Below are positions 41,838 through 48,901 of a DNA stretch of 64,000 nucleotides, one piece after another. Made by a program: the position numbers and the translations under genes. Origin of the DNA: Gemmatimonadota bacterium (lineage in GTDB: Bacteria > Gemmatimonadota > Gemmatimonadetes > Gemmatimonadales > Gemmatimonadaceae); NCBI GenBank assembly GCA_016719105.1, contig JADKAQ010000046.1:124001-188000 (forward strand), written 5' to 3'. Positions within the stretch are counted from its first letter, which is position 1. Each line of letters opens with the position of its first letter. The notes below the pieces were generated by a model. It was given only the letters and a program-made list of their open reading frames with translations. It searched no databases and was not told the origin of the DNA.

Positions 41838-42202
41838 AGCACCCTCGCCAGTTGCACCATCGGGAGATGACGGGCGTACACCTGGTTGAACTCGGTCAGG
41901 TCGACCCCGTTGTCGGACAGGGCGGCCGCGTCTGAAGCCAAGGCGATAAGGCGGGCGAGCGGAAACCGGCGACGGGTGTCGACGGCGAGCGAGCGGGCGG
42001 CGGCGACATTCAGGACGTTCACGCCGACGACCACGGCGTCGTAGTGCAGGTGGTGCACGAGCGCACGCGCATCCTCCATCCCTTCGGCGCAGTCGACTCG
42101 GCAGCCGCGAAAGGTGAGGTAGTCGCTCAAGGCAAAGAGCAGCGCGCTCTCGTCATCTACGATGAGGACGCGCACGAGTTCGGTGGTCACGGAAGGGCTC
42201 AC
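41816..42202 (-). CDS. Pseudo-receiver domain protein
   Basis: 128 residues from GTG 42202 (the start is uncertain; other GTGs lie 15 and 27 bases inside). Receiver fold: the acidic pair Asp16-Asp17 in VLIVDDESALLFAL is kept, but the phosphoacceptor position in YDAVVVGVNVLN is Gly60 and the conserved Lys near the C-terminus is absent. Phosphorylation is therefore not expected. It stands alone (no output domain), overlaps the EAL-like gene and is preceded by a sigma-54 promoter match ending 29 bases upstream. Confidence 0.72.
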   Translation of the reverse strand: MSPSVTTELVRVLIVDDESALLFALSDYLTFRGCRVDCAEGMEDARALVHHLHYDAVVVGVNVLNVAAARSLAVDTRRRFPLARLIALASDAAALSDNGVDLTEFNQVYARHLPMVQLARVLCHSIAA

Positions 42203-42230
42203 GATGCGGGAATGGACACCGCCATGTCAT

Positions 42231-42246
42231 GGCAAGGCCCCTGCCA
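42231..42246 (-). promoter_or_regulatory. Sigma-54 promoter candidate for pseudo-receiver gene
   Basis: The minus strand reads TGGCAGGGGCCTTGCC: GG and GC elements 10 bases apart, with TGGCA matching the -24 box and TTGC the -12 box. Transcription would begin about 18 bases before GTG 42202. An NtrC-family activator is encoded 3.2 kb upstream on the same strand. Confidence 0.65.
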
Positions 42247-42399
42247 GTCCGTCGTGGGCAGGTGAATCGTCGCAACCCCTTGTCGGACAACACGATGGCC
42301 GCTCGGCTCGGCAGCCATTCCCCTCACGACTTCTCGCCCGCAGACGCTCGTTTCTGGAACGTGGACCGGCTCTCGGCAATTAGGCCGGCGCGGGACGGC

Positions 42400-42903
42400 T
42401 CAGCGATCGAGCATGCGACGCACGAGGTGGTGGAACCCTTCCTCGACGGCGTCGCCGGTCCGGGCGGAGGTCCTGACGATGGGGAGTCCCGTGGGGCCGT
42501 TGGTTTCGACGAAGGCGTCGTCGATGGCCCAGCTCTCGGCCAGGTCGCTCTTGTTGAGCAGGAGAAGCGACGGCACGGCGCCGACGGTCTCCTCGGCGAG
42601 GGCGCGAATGGTCCGCGTGGTGACCAGCGTCTCGGGGCGCGTCCCGTCGGCGACGTAGATGAGGCCGGAGGCGCCGCGGAGGTACGACAGGCGCACCCGC
42701 TGGAATTCGTCCTCGCCCTGCAGGTCCCAGAGCAGGAGGGAGACGGTGGTATCACCCATCGTCACCAGCTTCCGGTCGATCTTCACCCCGATCGTCGCCT
42801 GGTACTTCTCGGAGAAGATCGACTCCACGAAGCGCCTGACGAGGCTCGTCTTGCCGACCGCGGTGGCGCCGAGCATGCAGACTTTTCGCTGGACGACGGA
42901 CAT
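42400..42903 (-). CDS. Ras/Rab-like small GTPase
   Basis: 167 residues from ATG 42903. All five G motifs are recognisable: P-loop GATAVGKTS (12-20), Thr37 in YQATIGVKI, DxxG as WDLQG (59-63), NKSD (117-120) and SAR near 146. It is a single-domain, soluble GTPase closest in pattern to eukaryotic Rab/Ras and their bacterial relatives. Ras Gln61 is replaced by Glu64, implying slow intrinsic hydrolysis and need for a partner. It lies 43 bases downstream of the longin/OmpA membrane protein gene, its likely regulator. Confidence 0.9.
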   Translation of the reverse strand: MSVVQRKVCMLGATAVGKTSLVRRFVESIFSEKYQATIGVKIDRKLVTMGDTTVSLLLWDLQGEDEFQRVRLSYLRGASGLIYVADGTRPETLVTTRTIRALAEETVGAVPSLLLLNKSDLAESWAIDDAFVETNGPTGLPIVRTSARTGDAVEEGFHHLVRRMLDR

Positions 42904-42946
42904 GGGGAAGGGGCGGGAGACGGGAGACGGCGGACGTGAGGGGAAG

Positions 42947-44707
42947 CTACCGTCTTTCCAGGCTGATGCGGAGGCGCACCTGGCGCAGCGTGCGGTCTGT
43001 GCTGGTGCTATCGACGCCGGCGCTGAGCGACTGCATGGTGACGCCGCGCGCTTGCAGCGCCGATCGCATGCGGTCGGCGCGTGCGCGGCGGAGTGCGACG
43101 TTGGCCTCCTCGGTGCCGACGCTGTCGGCGAGCCCGATCAACTCGATGCGGGCACTGCGCTCGCCGCGCGCCGCGTCGTCGAGGAAGCGTCGCAGGCGGG
43201 TGGCGAGCGAGTCGATGCGCTCGGCCTGTGCGATGACCGGGGTGGTCCCGCCACGGGGGTAGTCGAAGGTGATGGTCTCGATGGAATCGGCGGTGGCGCG
43301 CAGCGCGACCTCGGCCGAGTCGGCCAGCTCCGTCAGGCGCAACGCTCCGACGCCGGGGACGGCGAGTGCGAGCCGCTGCGCCTCGGCGCGCCAGGCAGCT
43401 GACGCCACGCCCCCAGGCACCAGCGTGTCACCCGCCAGGCGCAACGTGGTGCGTGGCGACGGATGGAGCAGCGCCTCGGCGCGGCGCACCACGAACTCGG
43501 GGCGCAGTGCGATATACGGCTCCCACTTGGCGGAGAGCCGGGCCGAGTCGATTCCCGCGGCCGCGGCGAGCGCGATGGGATCGCGGGCCAGCGGGTCGCG
43601 CAACCCGGTGAGCACGAAGCGTCCGTCAGCGCGGCCGGCCGACCCCACCACGACCCCGGGCTCGCGGCGCAGCTGGTCGAGGTAGCCATCGAAGCGGCGC
43701 TGCTCCATGACGCGTGGCACGGCGCACCATCCCACCGCCGCGAGGACCGCGACGCCGAGCAGGACGGTGCGCCACTGCCCGCTGCGCGACGACTCGCTGG
43801 CCTGCGAGACAAGGCAGCGCTCGAGGATCCCGTCGCGAATCGCGAACGGGACGCCGGTGGCCCCGAAGCGCTCGATCTCATCGGCGTGCGCCAGGTGCAC
43901 CTCTTCCAGCGCCTGCTGCATCGTCTCGCGCAGCGCCAGCGGCGGCTGCCCACGGATCACCGCCGCGAGGATCGCCCCGGGGCCGCTCTCGGCCCAGACG
44001 GTCAGGTCGCCGAGCGCGAGCGAATCGAGCCCTTGCTGCTCCGACACGCTGAACGAGTCGCGCGCGAAGTCGCGCAGCGCCGTCATCATCGACGCCACGA
44101 GGTCGGGGGCGAGCGCCTGCACGCCGGGGGCGGTGCGATGCTCGATGAGGAGCCCCGACTCGCGGTGGATGACGAAGAGCTGCTCGACGCGGAAGAGGAG
44201 CGAGTGCGAGAGGACGACCTCGCCGAACGACTTCCCCGTGCGCATCGCCTCCCACCGCCAGGCGAGTCCGCGCAGCGAGACCGTGTGCTCGAGGGTGGTG
44301 TTGAGCGACTGTACGAGCTCGCCCAACGCGTTGGAGATGGCGCGACGGATGGCCGGCCCCATCACCGGGAAGATCGCGTCGACGAGTGGCTGCGGATCGC
44401 GCCGCACCGAGGCCTTGATCGCGTCGCCGACCAGCGGGCCTAACGCGGCGCCGAGGCGTTCGTCGCTGGCGGCGCGGCGGGTGATGGCTTCGGGGAGGAC
44501 CTTGGCGACGTCCTCCACGTGCAACGCCGGGCTGGCCAACTTGCGCTCGATGGCCCGGATGCGCTCGCGATCGGGGTCGAGGATGAGGGCGCGCAGCTCC
44601 TGCAGGCGGTCGGTACCACCCACCGGAGTCATGGGGACCTCACGCTCCAGGCGCTCGGCGCCGTCCACGCGCGCCTCGCCCTGCTCGACCCGCAGCCGAT
44701 CGGCCAT
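42947..44707 (-). CDS. Membrane protein: longin/roadblock-like region, TM, BON and OmpA domains
   Basis: 586 residues from ATG 44707. The cytosolic part (1-310) includes a helical region with MGPAIRRAISNALGELVQSL and an alpha/beta segment at about 165-290 (LLFRVEQLFVIHRESGLLIE, LTVWAESGPGAILAAVIRG) that looks like a longin/roadblock fold. One TM is at about 313-333. The periplasmic part has a BON-like region at about 340-405 and an OmpA C-terminal domain at about 465-586 (TITFDYPRGG, ELIGLADSVGTEEANVALRR). It would link peptidoglycan to the small GTPase encoded next. The longin call is inference. Confidence 0.78.
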   Translation of the reverse strand: MADRLRVEQGEARVDGAERLEREVPMTPVGGTDRLQELRALILDPDRERIRAIERKLASPALHVEDVAKVLPEAITRRAASDERLGAALGPLVGDAIKASVRRDPQPLVDAIFPVMGPAIRRAISNALGELVQSLNTTLEHTVSLRGLAWRWEAMRTGKSFGEVVLSHSLLFRVEQLFVIHRESGLLIEHRTAPGVQALAPDLVASMMTALRDFARDSFSVSEQQGLDSLALGDLTVWAESGPGAILAAVIRGQPPLALRETMQQALEEVHLAHADEIERFGATGVPFAIRDGILERCLVSQASESSRSGQWRTVLLGVAVLAAVGWCAVPRVMEQRRFDGYLDQLRREPGVVVGSAGRADGRFVLTGLRDPLARDPIALAAAAGIDSARLSAKWEPYIALRPEFVVRRAEALLHPSPRTTLRLAGDTLVPGGVASAAWRAEAQRLALAVPGVGALRLTELADSAEVALRATADSIETITFDYPRGGTTPVIAQAERIDSLATRLRRFLDDAARGERSARIELIGLADSVGTEEANVALRRARADRMRSALQARGVTMQSLSAGVDSTSTDRTLRQVRLRISLERR

Positions 44708-44721
44708 GAACGGCGCGTTGC

Positions 44722-45282
44722 CTAACGGGGCTCGCCGTCGGCCAGCCGCTGGGCGAACTCGGCGAACATCGCGGCGATCGCCGTTCGGTCGGCCTTGGCG
44801 CTGCGCAGCTCGAACGCCTCGCGGCGCAGCGTTTCCGAGAGCTCCTGGTGCCGGCGCGACGTATCCTCGGCGAGCTGCCGCAGCTGGTCGCTGAGCGCGT
44901 TGCGCATCTCGCGTTGCTGCTGCGCCACCTGCTCGGCGAGTGCGGCGACGCGGTCGGAGAGTTCACGGTTCACGTTGGCCGTCGCGTCCATCGCGTCGCG
45001 GACGCCCTGCTTGCGATCGCGCTGCTCCGCCGAGAGCGACGCCGACAGCGACTCCAGCTCCCCGCGCAGGAACTGCTCGGTGGCCGTGAGGCGCCGGTGC
45101 ATGTCGTCGCGCAGCTCGCCCGACTCGCGCAGCAGGCGCTCCTCGAGCGTGGTGAAGCGCCGGTCGTAGTCGCGCATCTGCGCCCCGAACAGGATGTCGC
45201 GGATCTTGTCCACGTTGCCCGTGTCCGGTGGCGTCGGCATCGGTGCCGTGTCCGGCACGGCGCCGTTCAGCATGTCGCTCAT
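44722..45282 (-). CDS. Coiled-coil protein of the GTPase/OmpA set
   Basis: 186 residues from ATG 45282; upstream frame is polar and lacks a start signal. The N-terminus is Pro-rich and disordered, then VDKIRDILFGAQMRDYDRRF opens a long predicted coiled coil (about 45-170) with regular heptads (LEERLLRESGELRDDMHRRL). It resembles proteins I recall near OmpA-domain and small-GTPase genes in cyanobacteria and other phyla. No TM or enzyme motif. It ends 14 bases before the OmpA-protein start, so it is cotranscribed. Probably a scaffold for the module. Confidence 0.7.
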   Translation of the reverse strand: MSDMLNGAVPDTAPMPTPPDTGNVDKIRDILFGAQMRDYDRRFTTLEERLLRESGELRDDMHRRLTATEQFLRGELESLSASLSAEQRDRKQGVRDAMDATANVNRELSDRVAALAEQVAQQQREMRNALSDQLRQLAEDTSRRHQELSETLRREAFELRSAKADRTAIAAMFAEFAQRLADGEPR

Positions 45283-45380
45283 CGTGTCCCGCCCTCGGGG
45301 GCGCGCGTCGCCGCCGCCCGCCCGTTCGTGGTAAGTGACTCCATCCCCAACCAACTCGCTGCAGCCGGCACCAGGGGCCG

Positions 45381-46751
45381 CTATCGCTGACGTTCCCTGG
45401 GGACGACGATCTGCATGGCCTTCAACTTCTGGTAGAGCGTGGAGCGTGGAACCCCGAGCTTGGCAGCCGCCTGCTCCACATGCCCCTGCACCGCCTGCAG
45501 CACCCGCACGATATGGCGGCGCTGCAGTTCGTCCAATGTCAACTCGAGGTCGACCTCGCCGGAAGGTGCCGACGCAGCGACAGACTCGAAACTGAGGTCC
45601 TCGGCGCGCAGCTCCTGGCGTGCCGAGAGAAGGACGGCCCGCTCCAGGACATTGCGGAGCTCGCGGATGTTTCCCGGCCAGCCGTAGCGGGCGAGAGCGC
45701 GCTGGGCGTCGGCGGTGAGCTCGATGCGCGGTTTGCCCAGTTCGATCGCCAGCCGATCGAGGAGCTGGCGTGCGAGGATCGGGATGTCCTCCACGCGATC
45801 GCGCAGCGAGGGGACGATGATCGGGATCGTGCTGATGCGGAAGTACAGGTCGCTGCGGAAGCGGTTCTCCCCGACGAGACGCGAGAGGTCCTGGTGCGTC
45901 GCCGCGATGAGGCGCACATCGACCTGCCGGTCGCGCAGTGCCCCCACGCGCCGGAACACCTGCTCCTCGAGCACCTTGAGGAGCTTGGGTTGCAGGATGA
46001 GTTCGAGGTCGCCGATTTCGTCGAGGAAGAGCGTCCCGCGATGCGCGAGTTCGACGAGCCCGGTCTTCTGCGCCACCGCGCCGGTGAAGGAGCCCCGCTC
46101 ATGGCCGAAGAGCTCGGACTCGAGCAGCTCGCGCGGAAGAGAGGCGCAGTTGAGGTCGACGAACGGCTGGTCGCTGCGCAGTCCGTGGGTGTGGATCCAG
46201 CGGGTGAGGATCCCCTTCCCCGCTCCCGTCTCGCCGAGAATGAGGATGGGGCGTTCGGCGGTGGCGACGCGTTCGGCCTGCTCGCGCAGCTTGCGAATGG
46301 CGGCCGAGGTGCCGACGAAGGGATCGATGGCGACACGGCGCTGGCGCGCGGTGCGGGCGAGTTGCTGCTGGCGGTCGCGCTGGCGCTCGAGGGCGCGCTG
46401 CAGGACGACGAGAAGCGCAGGGAGGGCGACGGGCTTGGTGAGGAAGTCGTCGGCCCCCTGCTTCATCGCCTGCACGGCGAGTTCGACGGTGCCGTGCCCC
46501 GTGAGGACGACGACAGGGACGTTGGCGTTCACCGCCCGCAGGCGGGGGAGCAGGTCGAGCGCCGTCCCGTCTGTCAGCATGTAGTCGCTGAGCACGATGT
46601 CGGGGCGGTGTTCGATGAAGGCGGCCTCGGCGTCGGCGCAGCTGGGCGCCTCGATGAGGTCGAAGTCGAAGCCCTCGAGGAAGTCGCGAATGGCGAAGCG
46701 AATCGCGGCGTCGTCTTCGACGAAGAGGAGGCGTGTGTTGGCGTGCGTCAT
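45381..46751 (-). CDS. NtrC-family sigma-54-dependent response regulator
   Basis: 456 residues from ATG 46751, overlapping the kinase stop (TGATG). Receiver at 1-120 with phosphoacceptor Asp in IVLSDYMLTDG and Lys in DDFLTKPVALP. AAA+ domain about 150-385: Walker A GETGAGKG, sigma-54 contact loop GSFTGA (a Ser variant of GAFTGA), Walker B GTLFLDEIGDL, arginine-finger region RFRSDLYFRIST. Fis-type helix-turn-helix at the C-terminus (QAAAKLGVPRSTLYQKLK). It pairs with the adjacent kinase and is the natural candidate activator for nearby sigma-54 promoters. Confidence 0.93.
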   Translation of the reverse strand: MTHANTRLLFVEDDAAIRFAIRDFLEGFDFDLIEAPSCADAEAAFIEHRPDIVLSDYMLTDGTALDLLPRLRAVNANVPVVVLTGHGTVELAVQAMKQGADDFLTKPVALPALLVVLQRALERQRDRQQQLARTARQRRVAIDPFVGTSAAIRKLREQAERVATAERPILILGETGAGKGILTRWIHTHGLRSDQPFVDLNCASLPRELLESELFGHERGSFTGAVAQKTGLVELAHRGTLFLDEIGDLELILQPKLLKVLEEQVFRRVGALRDRQVDVRLIAATHQDLSRLVGENRFRSDLYFRISTIPIIVPSLRDRVEDIPILARQLLDRLAIELGKPRIELTADAQRALARYGWPGNIRELRNVLERAVLLSARQELRAEDLSFESVAASAPSGEVDLELTLDELQRRHIVRVLQAVQGHVEQAAAKLGVPRSTLYQKLKAMQIVVPRERQR

Positions 46752-47917
46752 CAGGTGGTGGCTCTCGTCCCATCCCCAGCGGCGGGGAGCACGACGCGCA
46801 GGCACGCGCCGCCTCCCTCTCGGTTCGCCGCGACAATTTCCCCGCCGTGATCGTGCACCAGGCGGTGCGCGAGGGCGAGCCCCATCCCGGTGCCGCCGCG
46901 GCGGCGCGAGAAGAACGGTTCGAAGACGCGCGCCTCGTCGCCGTCGCTGAAGCCGGGGCCTCGGTCGCGCACGAGGAACGCCACGGCACGCGCGTCGCGC
47001 AACGTCGCCGGCTGCAGGACCACCTCCACCGTCGTCCCGCGCCCGCTGTGCTGGACCGCATTGACGATGAGGTTGTGCAGCACCTGCACCACACGTTGCC
47101 GGTCGGCGCGAATGAGCGGAAGGGGCCGCACGGCCGACGTGCTGAGCGCGACATCTTCGGCGGTGGCGAGGGGACGCGCGAGGTCGAGCGCCACCTGCAC
47201 GAGCCCGGCCGCCTCGGTGTCCTCGAGCACGAGCGCGGCCGGCTTGCCGTAGTCGAGCAGCTCCCGCATCAGCGCGTTGAGCCGCTCCACCTGTGAGGCC
47301 AGCACCGGGTAGTAGCGTTGCACCTCGGGAGTGTCGCCCAGGCGCGAGCGCATCGCGTCGAGCGTCGAGGAGATGGCAAACAACGGATTGCGCACCTCGT
47401 GCGCCACCGCGGCCACCAGCTCGCCGATGCGCGAGAGCGTCTCCTGTCGGCGCAGTTCCTCGTGCAGCGCCATAGTGCGCTGGTGGGCCACCCGCTCGGC
47501 GTGCAGCTCGCGGGCCTCGTCCTCGGCACGCACGCGCTCGGTGACATCGTGCACGATCATGTGGACCAGGGCGCGGCCGTGCATCGAGAGCGGGCCGGCG
47601 TAGATCTCCACGAGGCGCAGCTCGCCCGAGGCGTGCTTGTGGGGAAAGGCGAACGAGTGCGCCCCAAGCTCAGCCGCGACCTCCAGCGTCTGGAGGACGT
47701 CGTCGTCGGGGAGTGCGGCGAGCTCGGTGACGGCGCGCTGCGTGAGCGCCTCGCGCGACAGGCCGTAGAAGTCGGCGGCGGCGCGATTGGCATCGACAAT
47801 GGCGCCGTTGGCCGGGTCGACCACCAGCTGTACCGCCACGTTCTGCTCGAAGAGCTGGCGGTACCGCGCGTCGGCCGATTCGATCGTGCCGACGGAGTCC
47901 CGTTCGACGATTGCCAT
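46751..47917 (-). CDS. PAS-containing sensor histidine kinase (NtrB-like)
   Basis: 388 residues from ATG 47917. PAS domain about 18-130 (YRQLFEQNVAVQLVVDP, ANRAAADFYGL, HMIVHDVTERVRAEDEARE), HisKA with His in LVAAVAHEVRNPLFAIS (about 175), and an intact HATPase: N-box HNLIVNAVQHS, G1 RDRGPGFSDGD, G2 RGGTGMGLALAHRLV. No TM, so it senses in the cytosol. It is translationally coupled to the NtrC-type gene. A -35-like TTGACA and a palindrome lie just upstream. Confidence 0.93.
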   Translation of the reverse strand: MAIVERDSVGTIESADARYRQLFEQNVAVQLVVDPANGAIVDANRAAADFYGLSREALTQRAVTELAALPDDDVLQTLEVAAELGAHSFAFPHKHASGELRLVEIYAGPLSMHGRALVHMIVHDVTERVRAEDEARELHAERVAHQRTMALHEELRRQETLSRIGELVAAVAHEVRNPLFAISSTLDAMRSRLGDTPEVQRYYPVLASQVERLNALMRELLDYGKPAALVLEDTEAAGLVQVALDLARPLATAEDVALSTSAVRPLPLIRADRQRVVQVLHNLIVNAVQHSGRGTTVEVVLQPATLRDARAVAFLVRDRGPGFSDGDEARVFEPFFSRRRGGTGMGLALAHRLVHDHGGEIVAANREGGGACLRVVLPAAGDGTRATT

Positions 47918-47934
47918 TGATTAGCACTTGCCAA

Positions 47935-47990
47935 CGAAGCGGCAAGTCGCTTCGCGATCGCTACTTACGGGCCTTTCGCGCCCCTGTCAA
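47935..47990 (-). promoter_or_regulatory. Possible promoter and operator of the kinase gene
   Basis: On the minus strand TTGACA (47985-47990) is followed 17 bases later by a weak -10, TAAGTA (47962-47967). A perfect 7-bp palindrome CGAAGCG/CGCTTCG (47935-47954) lies where transcription would start. The -10 match is poor, so this is tentative. Confidence 0.35.
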
Positions 47991-47997
47991 TGCCAAC

Positions 47998-48034
47998 GGC
48001 GGCCTTCGACCGGTCTTCTCCGGTCGAGGCCGCC
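47998..48034. terminator. Long hairpin after the HEAT-repeat operon
   Basis: GGCGGCC-T-TCGACCGG (47998-48013) pairs with CCGGTCGAGGCCGCC (48020-48034) through 15 pairs with one bulged T and a six-base loop. It lies 61 bases downstream of the last HEAT gene. No T-run follows on the minus strand. Confidence 0.6.
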
Positions 48035-48094
48035 GCGGCGGGAACGGTGTTCCGGGGCGTCGCCGACGGCTCGCGGCCCATCGGCGCGTCGGGC

Positions 48095-48901
48095 TCACCC
48101 CTTGGCGAGCAGCTCCTCGATCAGCTGCAAGGCGCGCGGATCGCCGGACTGGCCGAGCCAGAAGAGCGCCTTCTTCCTGAGCGCCGGGTCCTTGCTCGTC
48201 CGGACGACCTTCACGAGGGCGGGAATCCCCTCGTCGCGGGGGCGCTGCGAGAGGGCGAAGATCGCCTGCTCGCGCACCTCGCGATCGAGCGCGGCCTCGC
48301 CCACCAGCTCGTCGAGCCCCGCGGTGGCCGGCCCCTCGGCGAGCTGCCCCAGCCAGAAGACCGCCTGCTTGCGCGTCTCACGCGGGCGGGAGTCGTCGCG
48401 GGCCAACTGCATGAGGTCACGCCAGATCACGACCGAGTCGATGACGGTAAGCGGGAAGATGGCGCTGCGGCCGGCCTTTCCGTCGGTGGTGCGGGCGAGG
48501 GAGAGGAGCAGCGCGGCCGCCTCGCGCGTGCTCACGTGCCCGAGATCGGTCACCTGCCCCCCGACTCGCCAGCGTCCGCCGACGTAGAAGCGCAGATCCT
48601 CGACCACACCACCGTCCTTGTCGATCACGATGCGCCCTGGCCCGCTGTCGCAGTCGACGTCGTACTCCACGTCGCGCGCGCTCCCCTCACCCCATGTGGT
48701 GCGGCTGCGCCCGTCGCGGGAGCGCCAGATGTTCTGGCCGGAGCCGCAGACCTCAGGGCGAAGGGTGAAGGTGAAGCGCACCCGCCCGTCCCGGACCAGC
48801 GCCAGGCGCTGGCTCGCGCCTTGGGCTTGCAGCTGTCGGTGAGGGGCCAGGGCGCCGGCCAGCAGGAGCGCCCCGACCACCACGCGCGTCGCGGTCATCA
48901 T
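48095..48901 (-). CDS. Secreted HEAT-repeat protein (second of operon)
   Basis: 268 residues from ATG 48901, overlapping the preceding stop (ATGATGA). Signal peptide to about 27 (VVVGALLLAGALAP). The first half (28-165) is a non-repeat domain with two Cys (RPEVCGSGQN, VDCDSGPG) that may form a disulfide. The C-terminal 90 residues hold three HEAT-like repeats starting RKQAVFWLGQ, REQAIFALSQ and RKKALFWLGQ, the same alternating sub-types as in the neighbouring larger protein. Periplasmic or surface protein-interaction role likely. Confidence 0.85.
   Translation of the reverse strand: MMTATRVVVGALLLAGALAPHRQLQAQGASQRLALVRDGRVRFTFTLRPEVCGSGQNIWRSRDGRSRTTWGEGSARDVEYDVDCDSGPGRIVIDKDGGVVEDLRFYVGGRWRVGGQVTDLGHVSTREAAALLLSLARTTDGKAGRSAIFPLTVIDSVVIWRDLMQLARDDSRPRETRKQAVFWLGQLAEGPATAGLDELVGEAALDREVREQAIFALSQRPRDEGIPALVKVVRTSKDPALRKKALFWLGQSGDPRALQLIEELLAKG

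Noticed and set aside
43463..44443. Long plus-strand frame antisense to the OmpA/longin gene
   Set aside because: Arg/Glu-rich shadow without start signal or motif.
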